Shown one piece after another: positions 26,400 through 34,338 of a stretch of DNA of 64,000 bases; the stretch's first letter is position 1, and each line of letters begins with the position of its first letter. The stretch comes from Flavobacteriaceae bacterium UBA3611 (lineage in GTDB: Bacteria; Bacteroidota; Bacteroidia; Flavobacteriales; Flavobacteriaceae). The stretch lies in assembly GCA_002375495.1 (NCBI GenBank), contig DFLU01000012.1, forward strand, positions 285,999-349,998, in the 5' to 3' direction. A program made the translations under genes and the position numbers. Under the pieces are notes generated by a model. That model saw only the letters and a list, made by a program, of their open reading frames with translations, searched no databases and was not told the origin of the DNA.

Positions 26400-26773
26400 A
26401 CTTAAACCAAGTCACTGTACCTTCGTTGAATGTTCCGAAAGCCATTCTCTTTTATCAAAAAATAGGATTGCAACTCATCGTCCACACCCATGATGCGTAT
26501 GCCCGATTTGAATGCCCTGAAGGGGATGCAACCTTTTCAATACACCAAGTAGAAACATTGCCAAAAGGCTCCGGAACGATTGTTTATTTTGAAGTAGGTG
26601 ATGTTACCCAGAAAGTTTCAGAATTAAAAGAAATAGGGACCGACTTTGAAACAGAGCCAACCCAACAAACTTGGGGCTGGACCGAAGCAAGGTTGAAAGA
26701 CCCTGACGGAAATACCATTATCATATATCACGCAGGAACCCATCGAAAAAATCCGCCATGGCGCTTGAAATAG
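26396..26773 (+). CDS. VOC family protein (glyoxalase-like)
   Basis: 125 residues with two beta-alpha-beta-beta-beta halves: LNQVTVPSLNVPKAILFYQ and the C-terminal RLKDPDGNTIIIYHAG typical of the vicinal oxygen chelate family. No fixed metal set is fully clear (one His in the first half, Glu in RLKDPDGN region absent). Overlaps the preceding gene (ATGA) and the following CYTH gene by 16 bases, so three genes are coupled. Function unknown; may be a small-molecule binding or lyase protein. Confidence 0.82.
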   Translation: MNLNQVTVPSLNVPKAILFYQKIGLQLIVHTHDAYARFECPEGDATFSIHQVETLPKGSGTIVYFEVGDVTQKVSELKEIGTDFETEPTQQTWGWTEARLKDPDGNTIIIYHAGTHRKNPPWRLK

Positions 26774-27231
26774 AACGAAAATATTTAGTTACCTCAGATG
26801 CGTTTAAGGCAGAAGCAATTTCAGAAACACGCATTGTGCAAGCATTTTTAAATACCGATCCAGAGCGTACGGTACGCGTTCGAATTCATGGAGACCGAGC
26901 TTTTTTAACTGTTAAAGGAAAATCGAATGCCGAAGGCACCACGAGGTTTGAATGGGAGCGTGAGATTGAAGTCCATGAGGCTGAGGCATTGTTACAGCTT
27001 TGTGAACCCGGGGAAATTTCAAAAACGCGTTTTGAGGTACAGGTTGGAAACCATATTTTTGAAGTAGACCAATTTTATGGAGATAACGAAGGATTGATTG
27101 TTGCTGAAATAGAACTGTCTAAAGAAGACGAAGCATTTGAAAAACCCATGTGGTTGGGAGCAGAAGTGACGGGCGATGTGCGTTATTATAATTCTAATTT
27201 GACGAAAAAACCATTTCAAGCATGGAGTTAA
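26758..27231 (+). CDS. CYTH domain protein
   Basis: 157 residues. The fold signature EIERKYLV opens the protein, followed by alternating charged strands (RTVRVRIHGDRAFLTVKG) and a final DVRYYNSNLT, as in the tunnel-fold triphosphate-binding CYTH family (adenylate cyclase 2, thiamine triphosphatase, inorganic triphosphatase). Likely hydrolyses tripolyphosphate or a nucleoside triphosphate with a divalent metal; cyclase activity is not implied. Start overlaps the VOC gene by 16 bp. Confidence 0.9.
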   Translation: MALEIERKYLVTSDAFKAEAISETRIVQAFLNTDPERTVRVRIHGDRAFLTVKGKSNAEGTTRFEWEREIEVHEAEALLQLCEPGEISKTRFEVQVGNHIFEVDQFYGDNEGLIVAEIELSKEDEAFEKPMWLGAEVTGDVRYYNSNLTKKPFQAWS

Positions 27232-27271
27232 TAACTTAGGTAAATTTAAAAATTAACTGAAAACCGATAGC

Positions 27272-27448
27272 ATGATTATTATTTTATTGCTTATAATAGG
27301 GCTAGGCTTATTTGCTTTTGGTTTATGGGGTGTTAATGATGAAAAAAATGTAAGTACTTTAAAATCGTATACAAAAATGGATTCTTGGAGTTTAATTATT
27401 TTCGGAGTAATTATGATACTTGCTGCAATAAATTTATTCTTGAAATAA
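27272..27448 (+). CDS. Small two-helix membrane protein, unknown
   Basis: 58-residue frame, not previously recognisable: MIIILLLIIGLGLFAFGLWG forms one hydrophobic helix, a polar loop (VNDEKNVSTLKSYTKMDS) follows, and WSLIIFGVIMILAAINLFL forms a second. It sits 40 bp after the CYTH gene and 30 bp before the next lipoprotein gene. Start ATG has no distinctive leader. No homologue is recognised. Confidence 0.55.
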   Translation: MIIILLLIIGLGLFAFGLWGVNDEKNVSTLKSYTKMDSWSLIIFGVIMILAAINLFLK

Positions 27449-27478
27449 TTCAAACTTGAGTAAAAAACCATTTATATC

Positions 27479-27979
27479 ATGGAAGTTAAAAGAATAGTAT
27501 TTATGCTGTTGGCAGTGGTGCTACTTGCCAACTGCAAACCTGAAGTCCATCGTGAATACATCATGGAGCCTTGTCCAGAGGATGAAAAACCATCTATTGC
27601 TGCATTAAAAGCACAACTCACCAAAGACGGATACCAAATTTTCGATTATGTTGATCCAGATTCTGGTGACACCGTGGTGATGCAACAGTATTATATGGCT
27701 TTCCTGAAGGCGGGCCCCAACCGCAGTCAGAGCCCAAAAGAAGCAGATAGTTTGCAAAAACTTCACTTAGAGCACTTAGGAAATATGTATGCCAACGGAT
27801 TTGCAGATATTTCTGGGCCGTTTGGGGACGATGGTGAGATTCGCGGCGTTACTATTTACAATGTTCCTACCTTAAAAATAGCCGATAGCCTCGCGAATAT
27901 GGACCCTATGGTACAAGCGGGACGTTTGGTGATAGAAATGCATCCTTGGTGGGCCGCCAAAGGATTTCCGTTGCGATAG
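27479..27979 (+). CDS. YCII-like lipoprotein
   Basis: 166 residues. The lipobox LLANC gives a lipidated Cys20 anchored to a membrane. The body resembles the YCII fold: QQYYMAFLKAGP at its start and PMVQAGRLVIEMHPWWAAKG at its end with the conserved His-Pro-Trp. The usual small YCII enzymes are soluble and about 95 residues, so this is a larger secreted relative. The role is unknown. Ends 305 bp before the regulator gene, a gap filled with dispersed repeats. Confidence 0.68.
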   Translation: MEVKRIVFMLLAVVLLANCKPEVHREYIMEPCPEDEKPSIAALKAQLTKDGYQIFDYVDPDSGDTVVMQQYYMAFLKAGPNRSQSPKEADSLQKLHLEHLGNMYANGFADISGPFGDDGEIRGVTIYNVPTLKIADSLANMDPMVQAGRLVIEMHPWWAAKGFPLR

Positions 27980-28284
27980 CGTTTTTGTACAATATTTTGT
28001 CATTTCGAGCAAGGCGAGAAATCTTATAACCATATAAAAAAAGAGCCGACAGATTTTCAAATTCTTCTAAGTCTGCCACACGATTTTTTACGCTATCTAA
28101 CAACTTCTAGCATGCGACCAAAGGCTTCGGGTTGCTTATAGGAGCATTTAAACTAAAAAGTTGCTACAGGCAGTTATCATTGTGAGATCTCTCACTGCGT
28201 TCGAGATGACAGAAAGAATCTTAAATTTAGACAAGGCTAAAAATAAAAACTATATAAGTCCAAAAAATAAATTACCTTTGCCGT
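27980..28284. repeat. Imperfect inverted repeat of the ATTTCTCGC/GCGAGAAAT type
   Basis: No gene seen. GTCATTTCGAGCAAGGCGAGAAATCT (27999-28024) is inverted against 28185-28210 (AGATCTCTCACTGCGTTCGAGATGAC): 19 of 26 positions match. Such TCATTTCGAG...GAGAAATCT pairs are dispersed repeats in flavobacterial intergenic regions. Confidence 0.8.
28273..28280 (+). promoter_or_regulatory. -7 element (TACCTTTG) directly before the regulator start
   Basis: TACCTTTG matches TAnnTTTG and ends five bases before the ATG at 28285. A transcript starting just after it would have almost no leader. The -33 box is not well conserved. Confidence 0.4.
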
Positions 28285-28941
28285 ATGTTTTCATTAGCAG
28301 AAGAGAATTATTTAAAAGCGATCTATCATTTAGAGAGCAAACACAAAGGTGCGGTAAGCACTAATGCCATTGCTGAAGTAATGGATACCAAGCCGTCTTC
28401 GGTAACCGATATGGTACAGAAATTGGCAGATAAAAAGGTGTTGTCTTATGTGAAGTACAAAGGTACTTCGTTAACAGATGAGGGTCGAAAAACAGCTGCC
28501 AATGTAATTCGGAAGCATCGTTTGTGGGAAGTTTTTTTGGTAGATAAACTGAAATTTCACTGGGACGAAGTTCACGATATCGCAGAACAGTTAGAACATG
28601 TGCACAGTGAAGAACTGATAGCAAGGCTCGATAAATTTTTAGGATTTCCCGATTTCGATCCCCACGGAGACCCAATTCCTGATAAAAACGGCAACGTAAA
28701 ACCAACCGAGAAAAAATTACTTTCAGAATTGAACAAAAAGCAACACGGCGTATGTGTTGGTGTTAAAGAAAGTAACAGCGATTTCCTGCAGTATTTAGAT
28801 AAGAAAAACATCACCATCGGCACCAAAATAAGTGTGCTGGGAAAAGAGTTTTTTGATGGCTCTATGGTGATTCAAGTGGGCAGGGATCAATTCTTTATTT
28901 CAAAAAAGATTGCTGAAAATTTATACATACAAACCAATTGA
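28285..28941 (+). CDS. DtxR/MntR family metal-dependent transcriptional regulator
   Basis: 218 residues, the three-domain size of IdeR/DtxR. N-terminal winged helix MFSLAEENYLKAIYHLE to SVTDMVQKLADKKVLSYVKY; dimerisation domain with the metal ligands DPHGDPIPDKNG and the ELIARLDKFLGF segment (metal-binding histidines at HDIAEQLEHVH); C-terminal SH3-like FeoA-type domain from about residue 150. It probably represses the adjacent uptake operon when Mn or Fe is plentiful. It lies 4 bp before the outer-membrane protein gene, so it is autoregulated with the operon. Confidence 0.9.
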   Translation: MFSLAEENYLKAIYHLESKHKGAVSTNAIAEVMDTKPSSVTDMVQKLADKKVLSYVKYKGTSLTDEGRKTAANVIRKHRLWEVFLVDKLKFHWDEVHDIAEQLEHVHSEELIARLDKFLGFPDFDPHGDPIPDKNGNVKPTEKKLLSELNKKQHGVCVGVKESNSDFLQYLDKKNITIGTKISVLGKEFFDGSMVIQVGRDQFFISKKIAENLYIQTN

Positions 28942-28945
28942 GAAT

Positions 28946-29728
28946 ATGAAAAAAAGACTGTATATAATAACCCTATTTTGCTTCGGAATAGCCGTAGCAC
29001 AAGAAGATAATGCGGTTCCTGACATGGTAACCGACAGACCCGATGCAACAGAATCACCACTCACAGTTCACAAAGGATATGTGCAAATTGAAGCTGGCGG
29101 CTTCTACACCTCTTTTGAAGAAAATGCATTTAAAACCGAAACCTATGCCTATAATACAACCCTGATACGGTACGGCTTCTTAGATAACTTTGAATTTCGG
29201 TTGGGTTGGAATTTTGAAGAGACCCGCTTTAGTACAAACGGCATGGAAGCAACGAATGTTTTGAGTGGGTTTTCACCATTACTGGCCGGAATGAAAGTGC
29301 AAATTGCAGACGAATCTGGTTGGAAACCCCAAATAGGATTGTTGGGCCATTTATATCTTCCGTTTACCGCGGGAAGCGATTACAGACCTGAAACAACGGG
29401 AGCCGACTTTCGTTTTTCGTTTGCCAACACATTAAGTGATCGCTCAAGCCTATCGTATAACCTTGGGGCCCAATGGGGCAATGATTCGCCAGAAATCGCC
29501 TATGTGTACACCTTGGCGTACGGATTTGCAATTACGGACCAGTTCGGAATATACGCCGAACTATACGGCGACTTCCCAGAAGACAGCCGCGCTAACCATT
29601 TGTGAGATGCAGGACTTACCTATATGTTAAAACCCAACCTTCAGTTAGATGCCACGGTAGGCAGCAGTATTACCGAAGGTCAAGACATTTTATTGAGTGC
29701 GGGCGCGAGCTTTAGATTTCCAAATTAA
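28946..29728 (+). pseudogene. Outer-membrane transport-type protein, interrupted by in-frame TGA
   Basis: A 261-codon frame starts at ATG 28946 (signal peptide MKKRLYIITLFCFGIAVAQ), reads as a beta-barrel protein with strands such as FEFRLGWNFEETRF, and is cut by TGA at 29603-29605. The same frame continues for 40 codons after it (DAGLTYMLKPNLQLDATV, then a C-terminal FRFPN), the expected final barrel strands, and stops at 29728. A tryptophan codon TGG mutated to TGA would restore it. The product as it stands (219 residues) lacks its last strands and probably cannot insert. It is the second gene of the metal operon, 4 bp after the regulator, and would serve as the outer-membrane channel. A sequencing error is the other option. 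Confidence 0.75.
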
Positions 29729-29735
29729 AAACACC

Positions 29736-30647
29736 ATGAAAAAAACAATCATTTTACTCTTTGTAACCCTATTGCTGCTTGCATGTAAAAACGAAAAAGA
29801 AGCTTCTGGCAAGTTGAATGTTGTAACTACCACTACCATGATTACCGACCTCGTGAAAAATATTGGCGGCGATTTGGTAGAAGTGAACGGTTTGATGGGC
29901 GCAGGGGTAGATCCGCACCTCTACAAAGCTAGCGAAGGTGATGTAAATAAACTCTATAACGCAGACATTGTAATTTATAATGGCTTGCATCTAGAAGGAA
30001 AATTGGTGGAGGTGTTCGAAAAGATGGAAGGCCGGGGAAAAAAGCAAATTGCTTTAGCCGAAAGTTTAGATAAAAAAGGGTTGATAGGTTCCGATTATTT
30101 TGCCTCTAATTATGATCCCCATGTGTGGTTCGATATTTCCTATTTCAAACAGTTTACAAAGCAGGTAGCAAAAACGCTAGCTGAAAATGATCCTGAAAAT
30201 GCCAGTGCGTATGCCGAAAATGAACAGCAATACCTTCAGCAATTAGATGCATTAGAGGTATTGGTAAAAGAAACAATCGCAACGCTTCCGAAGGAAAAAA
30301 GAATTTTAGTCACGGCACATGATGCGTTTAATTACTTCGGAAAAGCCTACGATTTTGAAGTCGTTGGGCTTCAGGGGCTATCTACGGCTACCGAAGCAGG
30401 CGTGCAGGATGTACAGCGCTTGTCGCAATTCATTATAGACAACAACGTAAAGGCAATTTTTGTGGAAAGCTCTGTGCCACGACGCACCATAGAAGCCTTG
30501 CAACAATCGGTCTTGTCGAAAGGACAGGAAGTAACCATCGGAGGTTCGCTTTACAGCGATGCTTTGGGCAGTCCGAATACTGATGAAGGTACCTATATTG
30601 GGATGTTTTCCTATAATGTAGAAACCATCGTAAACTCATTAAAATAA
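29736..30647 (+). CDS. Zinc/manganese-type ABC transporter substrate-binding lipoprotein (TroA family)
   Basis: 303 residues from ATG 29736. Lipobox LLLACKNE (Cys18). The TroA/ZnuA-type metal site has His in VDPHLYKAS, His in YDPHVWFDI, His in TAHDAFNYFG and Asp in YSDALGSPNTDEGTY, i.e. the His3-Asp set seen in manganese and zinc receptors. A signature long helix links the lobes. It delivers metal to the permeases encoded downstream. It is 7 bp after the broken outer-membrane gene. Metal specificity (Mn, Zn or Fe) cannot be read from the sequence. Confidence 0.9.
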   Translation: MKKTIILLFVTLLLLACKNEKEASGKLNVVTTTTMITDLVKNIGGDLVEVNGLMGAGVDPHLYKASEGDVNKLYNADIVIYNGLHLEGKLVEVFEKMEGRGKKQIALAESLDKKGLIGSDYFASNYDPHVWFDISYFKQFTKQVAKTLAENDPENASAYAENEQQYLQQLDALEVLVKETIATLPKEKRILVTAHDAFNYFGKAYDFEVVGLQGLSTATEAGVQDVQRLSQFIIDNNVKAIFVESSVPRRTIEALQQSVLSKGQEVTIGGSLYSDALGSPNTDEGTYIGMFSYNVETIVNSLK

Positions 30648-30652
30648 AGTAT

Positions 30653-30708
30653 GTCAGGTTGAGTGCCAGCCCGAACGAGTCATTCCGGCGGGCAGTCGAA
30701 ACCTATTT
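30653..30708. repeat. Dispersed GTCAGGTTGAG...CAGTCGAAACC repeat
   Basis: GTCAGGTTGAGTGCCAGCCCGAACG... to ...CGGGCAGTCGAAACC; contains the short inverted pair GCCCG/CGGGC. Fills most of the 78-bp gap between the receptor and ATPase genes. Confidence 0.65.
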
Positions 30709-30725
30709 AAAATGAACCGGATGCA

Positions 30726-31466
30726 ATGAATAACTTAAACTACGCCATACAAGTAGACGACCTCACAGTAGCATACAACTACAAGCCTGTTTTGTGGGAT
30801 ATCGATCTGCATGTTCCCGAAGGCGTACTCATGGCGATTGTAGGGCCTAATGGCGCTGGTAAATCTACCTTGATCAAAGCCATTCTCGGAATTTTAAAAC
30901 CCATTGCAGGAAGTGTCACTATTTACGGAGAACCCTACGAAAAGCAACGTAAAAAAGTAGCTTACGTTCCCCAAAAAGGAAGCGTAGACTGGGATTTCCC
31001 CACGACGGCGCTCGATGTGGTGATGATGGGTACGTATGGGCAATTAGGTTGGATTAAACGCCCCGGTGGGAAGGAGAAGAAAGCGTCATTAGAAGCATTA
31101 GAAAAGGTAGGGATGTTGGCTTTTAAAAATAGACAAATCAGTCAGCTGAGTGGTGGGCAACAACAGCGGGTGTTTTTGGCCCGGGCCCTTGTGCAGAACG
31201 CAGCCATTTATTTTATGGACGAACCTTTTCAAGGCGTAGACGCTACCACAGAGATTGCAATCATCAATATCCTAAAAGAACTCAGAAAAGCAGGAAAAAC
31301 AGTGGTGGTGGTGCATCACGACCTTCAGACAGTGCCAGAATATTTCGACTGGGTAACATTCCTGAACGTTAAGAAAATTGCAACGGGTCCTGTAAAAGAA
31401 ATATTCAATGACGACAACCTAACAAAAACCTATGGCATTAATTATAAGGTGGCGGTGAATAAGTAG
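30726..31466 (+). CDS. Metal ABC transporter ATP-binding protein
   Basis: 246 residues. Walker A GPNGAGKST, Q loop VPQKGSVDWDFP, signature QLSGGQQQR, Walker B IYFMDEP and the His switch VVHHDLQT are all intact. The length fits MntB/ZnuC/SitB-type ATPases. It would power import of the metal bound by the preceding lipoprotein, through the permeases at 31946 and 33063. Between it and the permease lies an unrelated four-helix-bundle gene. Confidence 0.94.
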   Translation: MNNLNYAIQVDDLTVAYNYKPVLWDIDLHVPEGVLMAIVGPNGAGKSTLIKAILGILKPIAGSVTIYGEPYEKQRKKVAYVPQKGSVDWDFPTTALDVVMMGTYGQLGWIKRPGGKEKKASLEALEKVGMLAFKNRQISQLSGGQQQRVFLARALVQNAAIYFMDEPFQGVDATTEIAIINILKELRKAGKTVVVVHHDLQTVPEYFDWVTFLNVKKIATGPVKEIFNDDNLTKTYGINYKVAVNK

Positions 31467-31945
31467 TCGTTAGTTGGTGGAGCGTTCGCTGTGCTCACAT
31501 TAGTGGGTAGGACGCTTCGCTGGTAGTTCACACGTTGAATTTGAATTAGAAGGGAATGAAAGAAGTGATATTTAATTTTGAAAAGTTGAAGGTGTATCAA
31601 AAATCTTTAGATTTTATTGATTTTGTATATAACACAACAAAGACTTTTCCTAATGACGAACGCTACGGATTGACTTCACAGTATAGAAGAGCAGCGATTT
31701 CTATAGCTCTAAATATAAGTGAAGGTCATGGAGACACAAATCCGCAATTCAATAGGTATTTGAGTATCGCTTGGGATTCGATTAAAGAATGTGTAACGTG
31801 TTCAACTATAGCAAAAAGGAGAAATTTTATTTCCGAAGAAACGAACATAGAAACTCGAACTAAACTAGAAGAACTTGCAAAAATGATTAGCGGACTCAAA
31901 AGGAGACTAAAAAAATAATTTCGCTACCAGCTACCACCTCAAACT
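31467..31945. repeat. Possible four-helix-bundle cassette with GGTAGC-type flanks
   Basis: The gene at 31556-31918 is flanked by related, roughly inverted GGTGG/GGTAGC-like sequences: TTAGTTGGTGG (about 31470) and TCGCTACCAGCTACCACCTC just downstream (31921-31940). A second inverted or direct variant, CGCTTCGCTGGTAGTTCAC, lies at about 31511-31531. They could mark a mobile or duplicable unit inserted between ATPase and permease; boundaries are uncertain. Confidence 0.35.
31556..31918 (+). CDS. Four-helix bundle protein (S23/IVP family)
   Basis: 120 residues: NFEKLKVYQKSLDFIDFVYN, SQYRRAAISIALNISEGH, and a C-terminal helix KLEELAKMISGLKRRLKK. This is the 23S rRNA intervening-sequence protein fold, common and scattered in Bacteroidota and related to the Avd accessory protein of diversity-generating retroelements. 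No reverse transcriptase or variable repeat is in the window, so a DGR role is not supported. The placement inside a metal-transport operon is not functional in any way I can tell and looks like an insertion. Confidence 0.85.
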   Translation: MKEVIFNFEKLKVYQKSLDFIDFVYNTTKTFPNDERYGLTSQYRRAAISIALNISEGHGDTNPQFNRYLSIAWDSIKECVTCSTIAKRRNFISEETNIETRTKLEELAKMISGLKRRLKK

Positions 31946-33070
31946 ATGACTATTACCGAATATTTCAACCTAATCTGGACCGACTACACCCTCCGTACCA
32001 TTACGTTGGGCACAGCCGTTCTGGGGGCTATCTGCGGAATGTTGGGAAGCTTTGCAGTCTTGCGAAAACAAAGTTTGTTGGGAGATGCTATTAGTCATGC
32101 GGCACTTCCCGGAATTGCCATTGCATTTTTAATTACAGGTGCTAAAGACACAAATACACTATTGCTGGGTGCTTTGGTTAGCGGACTCCTAGGTACTTTT
32201 TGGATTCGGGGAATTATCAATAAAACCCACCTTAAGACCGATACGGCACTCGGACTCATACTTTCGTTGTTTTTTGGCTTCGGAATGCTATTGCTTACAT
32301 TCATTCAAAAACAACCCAACGCCAATCAAGCGGGACTCGATAAATATTTGTTCGGGCAAGCCGCGACCTTAGTTGAAAGTGATGTAAGACTTATGGTGAT
32401 CGTTACGGGAATTGCCCTTTTTGTGCTCCTGCTCTTTTGGAAAGAATTTAAAATACTCCTGTTCGATGCAGACTATACCAAAACACTTGGATTTAACACC
32501 AAGTTTATAGATGTGCTCATTACTTTCTTTATTGTGTTAGCCATTGTTTTGGGCTTGCAAACCGTTGGTGTGGTGCTCATGAGCGCGATGCTTTTGGCAC
32601 CAGCTGCTGCGGCACGACAATGGACCAACAAGTTGAGCACAATGATTTTTCTAGCCGCTATTTTTGGCGCGTTTTCAGGCGTGTTCGGAACGGCCATTAG
32701 CGCATCACAAAACAACCTTTCTACGGGCCCGGTGATTGTGCTCGTAGCCGCTGTTTTTGTAGCGGTTTCGTTTGTGTTTTCGCCTGGACGCGGACTCCTT
32801 TTCCGACAGATTCGATTCCAGCAAAACCGAAGAGATCTAGAGTTGCAAAAAACCTTACAATTCATGTACGGAATTGCCAAAACCCACGAAGACATTTCAC
32901 ACCCGCACGCCATTCGTATTTTGAATAATTTTCATGGGTTTACCAAAAAAACCCTTCAAAAACTGGAAGAAAAACAATGGATTATCCTTTCAGGTTCCCA
33001 ATGGTCCTTGACCGAAGAAGGCTTTCAGAAAGCAAAAAATTTGTATAACCAATCGTCATCCAATGACTAG
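31946..33070 (+). CDS. Metal ABC transporter permease (ABC-3 family) with C-terminal winged-helix-like tail
   Basis: 374 residues. Eight or nine hydrophobic helices match the ZnuB/MntC/SitC family (TAVLGAICGMLGSFAVLRKQSLLGDAISHAALPGI at the start, and QTVGVVLMSAMLLAPAAAARQW near residue 205). About 75 residues at the C-terminus are cytoplasmic and unlike a permease: LEKTLQFMYGIAKTHEDISH, NFHGFTKKTLQKLEEKQWIILSG and LTEEGFQKAKNL, which resembles a winged helix. Overlaps the next permease gene by 8 bp. The tail is similar in nature to the one on the second permease. Confidence 0.88.
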   Translation: MTITEYFNLIWTDYTLRTITLGTAVLGAICGMLGSFAVLRKQSLLGDAISHAALPGIAIAFLITGAKDTNTLLLGALVSGLLGTFWIRGIINKTHLKTDTALGLILSLFFGFGMLLLTFIQKQPNANQAGLDKYLFGQAATLVESDVRLMVIVTGIALFVLLLFWKEFKILLFDADYTKTLGFNTKFIDVLITFFIVLAIVLGLQTVGVVLMSAMLLAPAAAARQWTNKLSTMIFLAAIFGAFSGVFGTAISASQNNLSTGPVIVLVAAVFVAVSFVFSPGRGLLFRQIRFQQNRRDLELQKTLQFMYGIAKTHEDISHPHAIRILNNFHGFTKKTLQKLEEKQWIILSGSQWSLTEEGFQKAKNLYNQSSSND

Positions 33071-34223
33071 TCCGCAAATCGAAATACAACTCATCGCTGC
33101 CATTGTGGCCATCGCATGTGCCATCCCTGGCGTGTTTTTAGTGCTTCGGAAAATGGCTCTCATTAGCGATGCGATAAGCCATTCTATTTTACCAGGAATT
33201 GTGTTGGGCTTTTTTATCACCCACGATCTAAACTCACCATTGCTCATCTTGTTGGCTGCCCTATCTGGCGTCATCACAGTTATTTTAGTGGAAGCCATCC
33301 AAAAAACCGGGTTGGTAAAAGAAGACACCGCCATTGGCTTGGTGTTTCCGGCGTTATTTAGTATTGGGGTGATTCTTATTGCAAAAAACGCCAACGATGT
33401 GCATTTAGATGTAGATGCAGTGTTGTTGGGAGAATTAGCGTTTGCACCCTTCGATCGGTTGTTGTTGGGAGGGATCGATATGGGTCCCAAATCACTTTGG
33501 ATTATGGGCATTATTTTAGTGGCTATCATCGCACTTTTATTGCTTTTTTACAAAGAACTAAAAGTGAGCACCTTCGATATTGGCCTGTCATCGGCATTGG
33601 GAATTTCGCCCGTAATCATGCACTACGGTTTAATGTCTGTGAGTTCTGTGACCATCGTGGGTGCATTTGACGCCGTTGGTGCTATTTTGGTGGTTGCCCT
33701 GATGATTGCCCCTGCGGCCACGGCATATTTGCTGACTTCAGACTTAAAAAAGATGTTATTACTGTCGGTATTTATCGGGGTATTTTCAGCCATAGCGGGA
33801 TATTGGATGGCCAATTTATTAGATGCTTCTATTTCTGGGAGCATGACGACCATGCTCGGCATTGTGTTTTTAGGAGTGTATCTTTTCGCTCCGCGGAAGG
33901 GATTAATTGCGGTATTGTATCGTCAAAAACAACAACGGACCGAAGTATCACTACTAACCTTTTTATTACATCTTAACAACCATTCTGAAGCAGAAGAACG
34001 CCATATCAATCATTTGCAGGAGCACATAAATTGGCAACGGGTACGTTCGCGAACGGTGCTAAATCTGGCACTTAAAAACAACATGATCGAAATTCAGGAC
34101 GATTTGGTGTCGCTAACAGACAAAGGCAAGGAGTTTACCGATCTGGCCATCGAATATATTATCACCAATAAAGATGAAAAGATTGAACCCATGAAAGACG
34201 ATTTCTTTCTGTTTCGAGGGTAG
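33063..34223 (+). CDS. Metal ABC transporter permease (ABC-3 family) with C-terminal winged-helix-like tail
   Basis: 386 residues, paralogous in role to the upstream permease (SDAISHSILPGIVLGF and ILVVALMIAPAATAYL). Around residues 305-386 a soluble tail ends the protein (HSEAEERHINHLQEHINWQRV, then LNLALKNNMIEIQDDLVSLTDKGKEF), again a helix-turn-helix type arrangement. Two permeases in tandem are typical of Mn and Fe importers that form heterodimers. The start at 33063 lies inside the end of the previous gene, so translation is coupled. Confidence 0.88.
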   Translation: MTSPQIEIQLIAAIVAIACAIPGVFLVLRKMALISDAISHSILPGIVLGFFITHDLNSPLLILLAALSGVITVILVEAIQKTGLVKEDTAIGLVFPALFSIGVILIAKNANDVHLDVDAVLLGELAFAPFDRLLLGGIDMGPKSLWIMGIILVAIIALLLLFYKELKVSTFDIGLSSALGISPVIMHYGLMSVSSVTIVGAFDAVGAILVVALMIAPAATAYLLTSDLKKMLLLSVFIGVFSAIAGYWMANLLDASISGSMTTMLGIVFLGVYLFAPRKGLIAVLYRQKQQRTEVSLLTFLLHLNNHSEAEERHINHLQEHINWQRVRSRTVLNLALKNNMIEIQDDLVSLTDKGKEFTDLAIEYIITNKDEKIEPMKDDFFLFRG

Positions 34224-34228
34224 TTTTT

Positions 34229-34334
34229 GGGCGTGACCCTTTGCAGCTGCCTTTGGCAATGCAAACGGTCGGGCTATTTGCTTCAAGTCCTCGCGAAAGG
34301 TTCGCTGCGGGCTTTGCGCGGCTATCCCTCACGC
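34229..34334. repeat. Dispersed GGGCGTGACCC...CTATCCCTCACGC repeat
   Basis: GGCGTGACCC, then CGGTCGGGCTAT..., then a G/C-rich centre and CGGCTATCCCTCACGC. Recalled as a common intergenic repeat type in flavobacteria. Occupies the spacer between the second permease and the convergent gene. Confidence 0.6.
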
Positions 34335-34338
34335 AGGA

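Noticed and set aside
29603..29605. Selenocysteine or readthrough at the TGA
   Set aside because: No selenocysteine insertion hairpin or selenoprotein family fits a porin-like barrel, and a TGG to TGA change is simpler.
31556..31918. Diversity-generating retroelement accessory (Avd-like)
   Set aside because: The four-helix fold is shared, but no reverse transcriptase, template or variable repeat is in the neighbourhood.
32095..33529. Long minus-strand frames opposite the metal permeases
   Set aside because: Both are shadows of membrane-protein codon bias; the plus-strand permeases have clear family motifs.
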